From positions 1 to 15,737 of the forward strand of contig DATDGI010000071.1 in assembly GCA_036522155.1 (NCBI GenBank): a stretch of 15,737 nucleotides of DNA. Reading direction: 5' to 3'. The notes under the pieces are model-generated. The model did not search any database, had not been told where the DNA came from, and saw nothing but the letters and a program-made list of their open reading frames with translations. Every line of letters begins with the position of its first letter. Position 1 is the first letter of the stretch. The position numbers and the translations under genes are program-made. Below, piece by piece: positions 1 to 5,741 of this stretch. The DNA comes from UBA9676 sp036522155. GTDB taxonomy: Bacteria; Actinomycetota; Actinomycetes; Streptosporangiales; Streptosporangiaceae.

Positions 1-204
1 CTGGTGGAGCTGAAGGTCGACCGGCCCTTCCCCATGCTCGTCCGCTACGAGCTAGAGGACGCACCCGAGGGCACGCTCGTGGCCATCCACGCGACCGGTA
101 CGCCGGGGCGCTTCTTCGGCTGGGCCACTCCGCTCATGGCCCGCCAGGTACGCAAGAGCATCGCCAGCGACCTCGAAAGGCTGCGAGCCGAACTCGAGGC
201 GTAG
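1..204 (+). CDS. SRPBCC-family protein, C-terminal fragment (5' end outside window)
   Basis: The frame is open from base 1 to a TAG at 202-204 and gives 67 residues. The strand order of the RYELEDAPEGTLVAIHATG stretch followed by a long C-terminal helix (from about residue 43, rich in Arg, Ser, Leu and Glu) matches the end of SRPBCC / polyketide cyclase-like helix-grip proteins, in which the last helix closes the hydrophobic ligand pocket. Such proteins bind small hydrophobic ligands, and no specific ligand can be inferred here. An internal GTG at position 4 exists, but a complete family member is about 140-150 residues, so the gene almost certainly starts upstream of the window. It lies on the same strand as the gntR-ABC operon but 188 bp away, with a separate promoter between them. 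Confidence 0.72.
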   Translation: MVELKVDRPFPMLVRYELEDAPEGTLVAIHATGTPGRFFGWATPLMARQVRKSIASDLERLRAELEA

Positions 205-270
205 GCGACGGCCCCGCCGTTCCTGGCCGTGCCTCAACTCAGCCAGGCCCGGCGAGGCACGCCCAGCCGT

Positions 271-283
271 GATGGTAACCATC
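271..283. repeat. 13-bp palindrome GATGGT-A-ACCATC
   Basis: Perfect 6-bp arms surround a single central base, 67 bp after the SRPBCC stop codon and about 50 bp upstream of the gntR -35 element. A one-base centre cannot form a normal RNA hairpin loop, and no T-tract follows, so a DNA-binding site is more likely than a terminator. Which protein would bind it is unknown. Confidence 0.4.
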
Positions 284-332
284 GCTCACCAACGGCCAGC
301 AGCCGCATCTCTCGTGATCACCCTGTGTTTCC

Positions 333-363
333 TTGACAAGCCAGCTTGGTAGTTGGCTATAGT
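333..363 (+). promoter_or_regulatory. Sigma-70-type promoter of the gntR-ABC operon
   Basis: A perfect TTGACA lies at 333-338. An AT-rich -10 region follows: TATAGT at 358-363 gives a 19-bp spacer, and the overlapping GCTATA at 356-361 gives 17 bp. In such a GC-rich genome a full -35 consensus is unusual and supports a real housekeeping promoter. The expected start of transcription is near 368-371, inside the CTAGGAACCTAG palindrome. Confidence 0.6.
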
Positions 364-364
364 G

Positions 365-376
365 CTAGGAACCTAG
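365..376. promoter_or_regulatory. Candidate GntR operator CTAGG-AA-CCTAG
   Basis: This is a perfect 5-bp inverted repeat with a two-base centre, placed just downstream of the -10 box and ending 16 bp before the gntR start codon. A repressor here would block its own promoter, as is usual for YtrA-type GntR genes that head ABC operons. Overlapping it is TAGTGCTA (360-367), an octamer that recurs at 11317-11324 upstream of the second gntR gene. Confidence 0.45.
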
Positions 377-392
377 ATAAAGCGAGGACAGG

Positions 393-785
393 GTGATCGA
401 GTTTCACCTGAGCGCCCGGTCGGGTGTTGCGCCGTACCGGCAGCTGATCCACCAGGTGCGGCACGCACTGCGGCTTGGCCTGCTGCGCGAGGGCGACCAG
501 CTGCCCACCGTCAAGGACGTGGCGGCCGGGCTGGCGATCAACCCGAACACGGTGCTGAAGGCCTACCGGGAGCTGGAGTACGAGGGCCTGGTGGCGGCCC
601 GGCCGGGGATCGGGACGTTCGTGACCGGGACGCTGGGCGGTGCGCCGCTGGCCGTGCACGGGCCACTGCGCCGCGACCTGCAGCGGTGGCTGGGCAAGGC
701 GCGCCGTGCCGGGCTGGACGACGAGTCCATCGAGGCCCTGTTCCTGAGCACCTTTCGGTCCGCCGCCGAGGAGGACATAGCATGA
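393..785 (+). CDS. GntR-family transcriptional regulator, YtrA subfamily
   Basis: A 130-residue one-component regulator. Residues about 10-78 form the winged helix: PYRQLIHQVRHAL begins helix 1, the recognition helix is around NPNTVLKAYRELE (51-63), and the wing is RPGIGTFV (70-77). The remaining ~50 residues are the short two-helix tail typical of the YtrA subfamily rather than the larger FadR or HutC ligand domains. The GTG start is chosen because GAGGA (384-388) sits four bases upstream and the family N-terminus (IEFHLSARSGVAPYRQ) begins right there. The TGA stop overlaps the ATG of the ABC ATPase (ATGA, 782-785), so the two are translationally coupled. It probably represses its own operon through palindromes at the promoter. 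The inducer is unknown, although cell-envelope antibiotics are known inducers for the Bacillus namesake. Confidence 0.93.
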   Translation: MIEFHLSARSGVAPYRQLIHQVRHALRLGLLREGDQLPTVKDVAAGLAINPNTVLKAYRELEYEGLVAARPGIGTFVTGTLGGAPLAVHGPLRRDLQRWLGKARRAGLDDESIEALFLSTFRSAAEEDIA

Positions 786-1666
786 GCGCCGTCGTCGTCG
801 CCAGCGGGCTGGGCAAACGGTACCGGCGGCTATGGGCGCTGACCGACTGCACGCTGAGCATCCCGGCCGGGCACGTCGTGGGCCTGGTCGGCCCGAACGG
901 GGCGGGCAAGACAACCCTGCTGAACCTGGCGGCTGGGATGCTGGCGCCGACCACGGGGACGATCGAGGTACTCGGCAGCCTGCCCGCGGCCGGCCCGGCG
1001 CAGCTGGCCAGGGTCGGGTACCTGGCGCAGGACGCGCCGGTCTACGCCGGGCTGTCAATCGCCGATCATCTGAAGCTAGGCGCGCACCTCAACCCGGGCT
1101 GGGACGCGGACCTGGCGTCTGGCCGCATCAAGCGGCTGGACCTGGACCCCGCCCAGAAGGCCGGGACATTGTCCGGCGGGCAACGGGCCCAGCTCGCGCT
1201 GACCCTGGCCGCCGCCAAGGGGCCCGAGCTGCTGATCCTGGATGAGCCGGTGGCCAGCCTGGACCCGCTGGCCCGCCGGGAGTTCCTGCAGGACCTGATG
1301 GAGGCCGTCGCCGAGCAGGAACTGTCGGTGGTGCTGTCTTCGCACCTGGTGTCGGACCTGGAACGGGTGTGCGACTACCTGGTCGTCCTGGTCGGCTCGC
1401 GGGTACTGGTCGCCGGGCCGGTCGAGGACCTGCTGGCCACCCACCACCTTCTGTCCGGGCCGCGCCGGGATCCGGCCGCGCTGCCGGCCGGGCAGCAGGT
1501 CATCTCCGCCAGTCACACCGACCGGCAGACCACGCTGCTGGTACGCACCAGCAGCCCGGTGGTGGACCCGGCCTGGACCGTCTCCCAGGTGAATCTGGAA
1601 GACCTGGTGCTCGCCTACATGAGCCAGGCCGCCGGCGGCCGCCGCCACCTGGAGGTGCAGAAATGA
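782..1666 (+). CDS. ABC transporter ATP-binding protein
   Basis: A 294-residue cytoplasmic ATPase subunit. Visible motifs are Walker A GPNGAGKTT (37-45), Q-loop Gln83, signature LSGGQ (130-134), Walker B LLILDEP (150-156) and the switch His188 in SSH. A ~75-residue C-terminal extension after about 218 contains no recognisable domain. The start is fixed by GAGGAGGA at 768-775, six bases before ATG, and by the ATGA overlap with gntR. An earlier in-frame start exists but lies inside gntR. The gene also overlaps the permease by 4 bp, so the three proteins are made from one mRNA. The CcmA/YtrB-like sequence fits a drug- or peptide-efflux type exporter, but the substrate cannot be read from the sequence. 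Confidence 0.95.
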   Translation: MSAVVVASGLGKRYRRLWALTDCTLSIPAGHVVGLVGPNGAGKTTLLNLAAGMLAPTTGTIEVLGSLPAAGPAQLARVGYLAQDAPVYAGLSIADHLKLGAHLNPGWDADLASGRIKRLDLDPAQKAGTLSGGQRAQLALTLAAAKGPELLILDEPVASLDPLARREFLQDLMEAVAEQELSVVLSSHLVSDLERVCDYLVVLVGSRVLVAGPVEDLLATHHLLSGPRRDPAALPAGQQVISASHTDRQTTLLVRTSSPVVDPAWTVSQVNLEDLVLAYMSQAAGGRRHLEVQK

Positions 1667-2709
1667 TCTGGCTGACCTGGCGGCAGTTCCGCATCCAGGC
1701 CATCACCGCCGCCGCGGCGCTGGCCGCGTTCGCGGTCCTGCTCGCGGTCACCGGGCCGCACCTGGCCAGCATGTACGCCGCCAGCGGGATCAGCAGCTGC
1801 CATGGCGGCAGTTGCCGGTATCTGGCCAACAACTTCCTCCTGCAGGTGGACGCCGGCCCCTACCGGGTGCTGTACCTGCTCGGCGTCGTCATCATCCTCA
1901 TCGTCCCCGCCATCATCGGCATCTTCTGGGGTGCGCCGCTGATCGCCCACGAGATCGAGACCGGGACCCACTATCTGGCCTGGAACCAGAGCATCACCCG
2001 CACCCGCTGGCTGGCGGTCAAGCTCACGCTGACCGGCCTGGCCGCCATGGCCGTCACCGAAGCGCTCAGCCTCATGCAGGGCTGGTGGGCGGCGCCGATC
2101 GGCCGGGCCACCGGCCACGGCGGCAGCGGCACGCAGCTCGCCATGGGCCAGTTCAGCACGCTGGTCTTCGCCACCCACGGCATCACCCCGCTCGGCTACG
2201 CGGCGTTCACCTTCGCCCTGGGCGTCACCACCGGCGTCCTGCTCCGGCGCACCGTCCCCGCCATGGCCGTCACCCTGGCCATCTTCGCCGTCGTCCAGTT
2301 CGCCATGCCGCTGTGGGTCCGCCCGCACCTCTTCCCGCCCGACCACACCCTCACCACGCTCAGCTCCATCTCCGATACGAGCTTCCAGAACTCCACGTCG
2401 GGCGCGTTCACGCTCACCGCTGGCGGCCTGGTCGGCCACCCCGGCCTCTGGATCATCTCCAGCGGAGCCGCCAACACGGCCGGGCATCCGGTCAGCATCG
2501 CCCCGGCGGCCTGCATGCAGGCGGTGATCAGCGGCGGAGGCTCCTCAGGCCTGGACTGCCTGGCCAGCCACGGCATCCGGGTCGCCGTCACCTACCAGCC
2601 CGTCAGCCGCTACTGGGCCTTCGAGTGGACCGAGACCGCGATCTACCTCGCCCTGGCCATGGCCCTGACCGGGTACTGCTTCTGGCGGCTCGGCCGCCGC
2701 CGGTCCTGA
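1663..2709 (+). CDS. ABC transporter permease, ABC-2-like
   Basis: A 348-residue membrane protein with about six hydrophobic segments: roughly 12-30, 70-94, 118-138, 172-192, 198-216 and 322-341. A cytoplasmic stretch after helix 2 reads HEIETGTHYLAWNQSITRTRW (95-115), which matches the conserved loop of actinobacterial permeases found beside YtrA-type regulators and is a likely ATPase contact. Between the fifth and last helices lies a ~100-residue region (217-318) with two cysteines (284, 299), probably outside the membrane. The start is set by GGAGGTG at 1651-1657 and the ATGA overlap with the ATPase gene. It should pair with that ATPase as a homodimeric permease, because no second permease is present. 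Confidence 0.9.
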   Translation: MIWLTWRQFRIQAITAAAALAAFAVLLAVTGPHLASMYAASGISSCHGGSCRYLANNFLLQVDAGPYRVLYLLGVVIILIVPAIIGIFWGAPLIAHEIETGTHYLAWNQSITRTRWLAVKLTLTGLAAMAVTEALSLMQGWWAAPIGRATGHGGSGTQLAMGQFSTLVFATHGITPLGYAAFTFALGVTTGVLLRRTVPAMAVTLAIFAVVQFAMPLWVRPHLFPPDHTLTTLSSISDTSFQNSTSGAFTLTAGGLVGHPGLWIISSGAANTAGHPVSIAPAACMQAVISGGGSSGLDCLASHGIRVAVTYQPVSRYWAFEWTETAIYLALAMALTGYCFWRLGRRRS

Positions 2710-2722
2710 GCAGGCCGCGGGA

Positions 2723-2763
2723 GCCTGCGAGCAGGCGAGAACCACTTACACCGGCGAAGCCGG
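2723..2763. terminator. Tandem hairpins between convergent permease and arsC-like genes
   Basis: GCCTGC-GA-GCAGGC (2723-2736) and CCGGC-GAA-GCCGG (2751-2763) are perfect inverted repeats within 40 bp of each other. The first lies 13 bp after the permease stop; the second spans the last codons of the minus-strand arsC-like gene. Being symmetric they could act on transcripts from either side. There is no T-tract, so termination efficiency is uncertain, although actinomycete terminators often lack one. Confidence 0.42.
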
Positions 2764-3135
2764 GGTGTGGCCTGCCTCCAGCAGCGGCAGGAGAAGTTCC
2801 GGAGGACGCGCGATCACTGCCCGGTCGGGCCAGATGACGACAGGGCGCTGGATGAGCTCGGGATAGCGCGCCATCGCGTCGATGAGCTCATCGGCGGTCG
2901 CACTGGCCAGTGCGAGTTCGGCGTAACGGGGCTCTGAGGTCCGCATCAGCGCCCGCGGGTCGGCCGTTCCGAGCAGGGCCAGCACGCGGGTGATCTCGGC
3001 CCGGGCGGGCGGGTCCTCCAGATAGAACACACGCTGCGCCGGAACCCCATACGCGGCCAGCAGTTCTTCTGCCCCCCGGCACTTGGAGCAACGCGGGTTG
3101 TACCAGACGGTCACGCCGGCGTCGGCCATAGCCAT
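2746..3135 (-). CDS. ArsC/Spx-family (arsenate reductase-like) thioredoxin-fold protein
   Basis: A 129-residue protein with the ArsC fold. N-terminal WYNPRCSKCRGAEELL carries the catalytic Cys16 in a CSKC motif, where many ArsC proteins have CSKS. Further on, LMRTSEP and ELIQRPVVIWPDRAVIARPPE hold the arginines that in plasmid R773 ArsC stabilise the thiol-bound oxyanion. Known members reduce arsenate with glutaredoxin/mycothiol-type partners or act as Spx-like redox proteins. There is no arsB/acr3 or arsR nearby, so arsenate detoxification is not supported by context. Start: ATG at 3135 is preferred here, but ATG 3129 and GTG 3138 are equally in frame, none has a clear ribosome binding site, and the true start is open. 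It sits 80 bp downstream of the SDR gene on the same strand. Confidence 0.85.
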   Translation of the reverse strand: MAMADAGVTVWYNPRCSKCRGAEELLAAYGVPAQRVFYLEDPPARAEITRVLALLGTADPRALMRTSEPRYAELALASATADELIDAMARYPELIQRPVVIWPDRAVIARPPELLLPLLEAGHTPASPV

Positions 3136-3215
3136 CACGGTACTGGCAGACGCCCGCACGCGCTCGGGAGCACAAGGCGCGGCAGGCTGGTGCTGTGCCG
3201 CAGGGCCGGGCGGCC

Positions 3216-3962
3216 CTACGCCCCGTGGCCGACATGGATCTCCGCGCCGGTCACGCTCTGATTGGCCGCCGAGACCAGGAAGGCGACGAGCTGGGCGACG
3301 TCGTCCTCGGTGGCCAGGTGCCCGGTCGGGCCGGCCGCAGCGATCTGGGCGAGGACCGGCTCGGGGATGGCCTGGCGGTGGCGTTCGGTGGCGATAAGGC
3401 CCGGCATGACGACGTTGGTCAGGATGCCGGAGTGGCCGGCGCTCCGGGCCAGGCTCCGGGCCAGCCCGTGCAGAGCAGCCTTGGCGGCGGAATACTGCTC
3501 CAGGCCCGGCGCTCCGTCGGCAGCGCCGGAGGACAGCATGACGATGCGGCCCCAGCCGGCGGCGCGCATGGGCGGGAGCACGGCCTGGATGGTGTACGCG
3601 GTGCCCTCGGCGTTGAGGCGCAGCTGGTCCTGCCAGGCGCTGGCTGGGGTCGACTCGGCCGGGTGGTCGGGCGGGGCCCAGCCCGGGGAGGCCCAGGCGC
3701 AGGTCACCAGGATGTCCAGGCGTCCCCAGGCCGCGGTGATGGCGCGCGCCGCGGCGGCGATGGTGGCCGGGTCGGCCAGGTCGTGCCGGACGGTGATCGC
3801 GGCCGGGATCTGGCTGGCGAGCTGCTTGGCCTGGTCCTGGCCGGTGTGGTACCCGATCGCGACGCGTGCCCCCTCGGCGGCGAGCGTGCGGGCGATGGCC
3901 GCCCCGAGGCCGCCGGAGGCTCCGGTGACCAGCGCGACCCTGTCTTGCAGTCCGAGATCCAC
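3216..3962 (-). CDS. Short-chain dehydrogenase/reductase (SDR) oxidoreductase
   Basis: A 248-residue cytoplasmic NAD(P)-dependent oxidoreductase of classical SDR length. Near the N-terminus is the cofactor motif TGASGGLG (13-20). The catalytic set is Asn117, Ser144/145, Tyr157 and Lys161 (YSAAK), and a C-terminal VTGAEIHVGHG resembles the usual VTGQ-hhxVDGG. The normal NNAG stabilising motif after strand 4 is replaced by TCAWAS. GTG 3962 is chosen over the longer ATG 3989 because GGAGG lies four bases upstream and a -10-like TATCAT (3984-3979) lies between the two candidates. The gene is divergent from marR across a shared palindrome, so it is probably a MarR target. The substrate is unknown. 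Confidence 0.9.
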   Translation of the reverse strand: MDLGLQDRVALVTGASGGLGAAIARTLAAEGARVAIGYHTGQDQAKQLASQIPAAITVRHDLADPATIAAAARAITAAWGRLDILVTCAWASPGWAPPDHPAESTPASAWQDQLRLNAEGTAYTIQAVLPPMRAAGWGRIVMLSSGAADGAPGLEQYSAAKAALHGLARSLARSAGHSGILTNVVMPGLIATERHRQAIPEPVLAQIAAAGPTGHLATEDDVAQLVAFLVSAANQSVTGAEIHVGHGA

Positions 3963-3966
3963 AATT

Positions 3967-3971
3967 CCTCC
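3967..3971 (-). promoter_or_regulatory. Ribosome binding site deciding the SDR start
   Basis: GGAGG on the minus strand followed by AATT and then GTG. This supports the 248-residue form and makes the ATG at 3989, which lies inside the operator palindrome, unlikely. Confidence 0.65.
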
Positions 3972-3996
3972 ATGAATAATGATAGTCATGATTCAT
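3972..3996. promoter_or_regulatory. 25-bp palindromic operator between SDR and marR
   Basis: The sequence fits ATGAAT-n-ATGA-nnn-TCAT-n-ATTCAT: ten of the eleven non-central positions in each arm are complementary. Spacing and AT-richness are typical of MarR-family dimer sites. It overlaps the expected -35 region of marR and the -10/transcription start of the SDR gene, so binding would shut both promoters. Confidence 0.7.
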
Positions 3997-4010
3997 GTCT
4001 AAGCTATGAT
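3983..4010 (+). promoter_or_regulatory. Probable marR promoter
   Basis: TATGAT at 4005-4010 is a good -10 box, with TAGTCA (3983-3988, four of six matches to consensus) 16 bp upstream. Transcription would start within a few bases of the GTG at 4022, so the mRNA is probably leaderless or nearly so, which agrees with the missing Shine-Dalgarno sequence. Confidence 0.5.
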
Positions 4011-4021
4011 ACGATGCCCTC

Positions 4022-4480
4022 GTGGCGCAAGAGGGACCGCTGGCCGACCTGTCCCCGCTGGCCAGCACCGGCTACCTGCTCGCCCGGCTGGGCATGGAAT
4101 CCCGGCGGATCTGGGGCCAGATGCTCACCGAACACGGACTGACCCCGCACCAGTTCGGCGTGCTCAGCGCGCTGGACAAGCTCGGGGCCCAATCGCAGCA
4201 ACAGCTCGGCCGCGCCATCGGGGTCGACCCGCGCAACGCCGTCCCGATCATTGACGCGCTGGAGCAGCGCGGGCTGCTCGAGCGCCGGCCTGACCCGGCC
4301 GACCGCCGCAAGCACGCCATCACGCTCACCAGGGCCGGGCACATCAAGATCGAGCAGCTCGGCCAGTCAGGAAGCGAGATAGAGGAATCGTTTCTGGCCA
4401 GCCTGACCGATCAGGAACGCGACAGGCTCCACGCCACCTTGAGCAAGCTCTTCGCCGCCCTCACCAGCCCAGCAAAATAG
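4022..4480 (+). CDS. MarR-family transcriptional regulator
   Basis: A 152-residue winged-helix dimeric regulator of normal MarR length. Helix 1 (residues 15-37) gives the dimerisation element. LTPHQFGVLSALDKLG (40-55) and QQQLGRAIGV (59-68) start the DNA-binding domain, the recognition helix is about 71-83, and the wing is RPDPADRRKHAITLT (89-103), with the family's Asp-x-x-Asp-Arg-Arg signature. C-terminal helices close the dimer. It is divergent from the SDR gene and 14 bp ahead of the AlkZ-like gene, so it is probably an autorepressor of both directions through the 25-bp palindrome. The single Cys-poor sequence argues against thiol sensing; a small-molecule ligand is more likely. The GTG start lacks a ribosome binding site and is best explained by leaderless translation. 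Confidence 0.93.
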   Translation: MAQEGPLADLSPLASTGYLLARLGMESRRIWGQMLTEHGLTPHQFGVLSALDKLGAQSQQQLGRAIGVDPRNAVPIIDALEQRGLLERRPDPADRRKHAITLTRAGHIKIEQLGQSGSEIEESFLASLTDQERDRLHATLSKLFAALTSPAK

Positions 4481-4494
4481 GCATCCGGTCCCCC

Positions 4495-5664
4495 GTGCAG
4501 CCCACGACCCCGGCCGCCCTGACCTGGAGCGGCATCACGGCCCGGCGGATGGCCCGCCACGCGCTGGCCGAACCGGCCAGGGACCTGGACCCGGCCGGCA
4601 TCGCCGGCGTGCTGTGCGGGGTGCACGCGCAGGTGCTCAGCGCGGCCGAACTGTCGATCGGGCGGCGCATCGCCGGGGCGACCCGCACCGACGTGCAGCG
4701 CGCTCTCTGGGAGGAGCGCATCCTGGTCAAGACGTTCGGTCCGCGTGGCACCATTCACCTGCTGCCCGCGGCCGACCTGCCGATGTGGACGGGCGCGCTG
4801 TCGGCCCTGCCGGCGCCGGTGCCGGGGCATCCGGAAGGGGTCCGCTTCTCCCCCGCGCAGGCGGACGAGGTCATCGCGGCCATCGGCGACGCGCTGGCAG
4901 AGGCCGAGCTGACCGTTGACGAGCTGACCGGGGCGATCGCGGAGCGTACCGGCCCGTGGGCCGTCGAGCGGACCATGGCGGCGTTCCAGGACCTGTGGCC
5001 GCGCTGGCGCCAGCTCACGAGCACGGCCGCGCACCGCGGGATGCTGTGCTTCGGGCCGGACCGGGGCCGGAACGTGACCTACACCCATCCGCGCCGCTGG
5101 CTGCCCGGGTTCCGGCCCGCGGACGGCGACGCGGCCCTGCGCACCCTGCTCACCCGCTACCTGCACGCGTACGGCCCGGCCACGCCACAGCACTTCGCCA
5201 GGTGGCTCGGCATCCCGCCGCGGTACGCCGCCGGGCTGTTCGGCAACCTGGCCGGCGAGCTGGAGCGCGTCACGCTCGCAGACGGGCCGGGATGGACGGT
5301 GGCCGGTGACACCGGGACGCCACCCCGGCCGCACCGGGGGATCCGCCTGCTGCCCTACTTCGACGCCTACGCCGTCGCGGGCCAGCCCCGGGAACGGCTG
5401 TACCCGGGCGCGGCCGCCACCCGCGCGCTGACCCCGACGGGCCAGGCCGGAAACTACCCGGTGCTGCTCGTCGACGGCGTGGTCGGTGGGGTGTGGCATC
5501 AGCGGCGCTCCGGCCGGAAGCTGGCCATCACCGTCGAGCCGCTGCGCGAGCTGACCCCGACGCAACGACGGCAGCTCGGCGACGAGGCCGACCTGGTGGG
5601 CGCGGTCATGGAGGCGCCGGCGACGCTGACGGTGGGCACGGTGACGGCCGGCGCGCACGCCTGA
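4495..5664 (+). CDS. Winged-helix (HTH_42) AlkZ-like putative DNA glycosylase with an H-A-Q motif
   Basis: A 389-residue protein of the winged-helix family PF06224, to which AlkZ (azinomycin crosslink glycosylase) and E. coli YcaQ belong. Family landmarks are CGVHAQVLSAAEL (41-53), the tandem winged helices with RALWEERILVKTFGPRGTIHLLP (about 69-91), and the C-terminal LLVDGVVGGVWHQRR. In known members the catalytic pair is Gln-x-Gln (AlkZ) or Gln-x-Asp (YcaQ); here His44-Ala-Gln46 occupies the place, which corresponds to the His-x-Gln variant of the AlkZ-like clade. It would be expected to excise bulky alkylated purines, but activity of this variant is not established by the sequence. It lies 14 bp after marR on the same strand, so it is probably co-transcribed. 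No antibiotic biosynthesis genes are visible near it. The GTG start is the first in-frame start after marR, without a clear ribosome binding site. Confidence 0.85.
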   Translation: MQPTTPAALTWSGITARRMARHALAEPARDLDPAGIAGVLCGVHAQVLSAAELSIGRRIAGATRTDVQRALWEERILVKTFGPRGTIHLLPAADLPMWTGALSALPAPVPGHPEGVRFSPAQADEVIAAIGDALAEAELTVDELTGAIAERTGPWAVERTMAAFQDLWPRWRQLTSTAAHRGMLCFGPDRGRNVTYTHPRRWLPGFRPADGDAALRTLLTRYLHAYGPATPQHFARWLGIPPRYAAGLFGNLAGELERVTLADGPGWTVAGDTGTPPRPHRGIRLLPYFDAYAVAGQPRERLYPGAAATRALTPTGQAGNYPVLLVDGVVGGVWHQRRSGRKLAITVEPLRELTPTQRRQLGDEADLVGAVMEAPATLTVGTVTAGAHA

Positions 5665-5741
5665 GTGAGCGATCCCGGGCCCGGCGCGTGCGGGAACCGG
5701 CCCTGGCTTCGCCACCTGCACCGGTAAGGAATCCCGGCGGC

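Larger units (their letters stand above)
316..398. promoter_or_regulatory. 11-bp inverted repeat bracketing the gntR promoter and start codon
   Basis: GATCACCCTGT at 316-326 is the exact reverse complement of ACAGGGTGATC at 388-398. The left arm ends seven bases before the -35 hexamer. The right arm begins at the last base of the Shine-Dalgarno-like GAGGA and covers the GTG start codon (393-395) of the GntR gene. The 61-bp interval holds the whole promoter. At DNA level this could be a pair of operator sites for a looping or dimer-of-dimers repressor. At RNA level, only a transcript reading through from upstream would contain both arms and could hide the start codon. Both readings are inference. 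Confidence 0.5.

Noticed and set aside
357..1058. Long minus-strand open frame antisense to gntR and the ABC ATPase
   Set aside because: Arg/Pro-rich low-complexity product with no family character; the plus strand encodes proteins with intact motifs. Expected by-product of high GC.
1812..2837. 341-codon plus-strand frame overlapping the ABC permease
   Set aside because: Composition dominated by Pro, His and Arg, no recognisable domain, and it runs past the permease stop into the convergent gene; the permease frame has the membrane helices.
3136..4068. Upstream extension of the arsC-like frame across the SDR gene
   Set aside because: The frame stays open by chance; the extension is Pro/Arg/Gly-rich and antisense-frame to a complete SDR on the same strand, while ArsC homology begins only near 3135.
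5652..5692. Possible terminator after the AlkZ-like gene (CGCACGC ... GCGTGCG and the palindrome CCGGGCCCGG)
   Set aside because: The arms are far apart, the palindrome has no loop and there is no T-tract; not distinguishable from GC background.
4411..5721. 436-codon minus-strand frame antisense to the AlkZ-like gene
   Set aside because: No motifs, Gly/Arg/Pro-rich; the opposite strand has clear HTH_42 landmarks.
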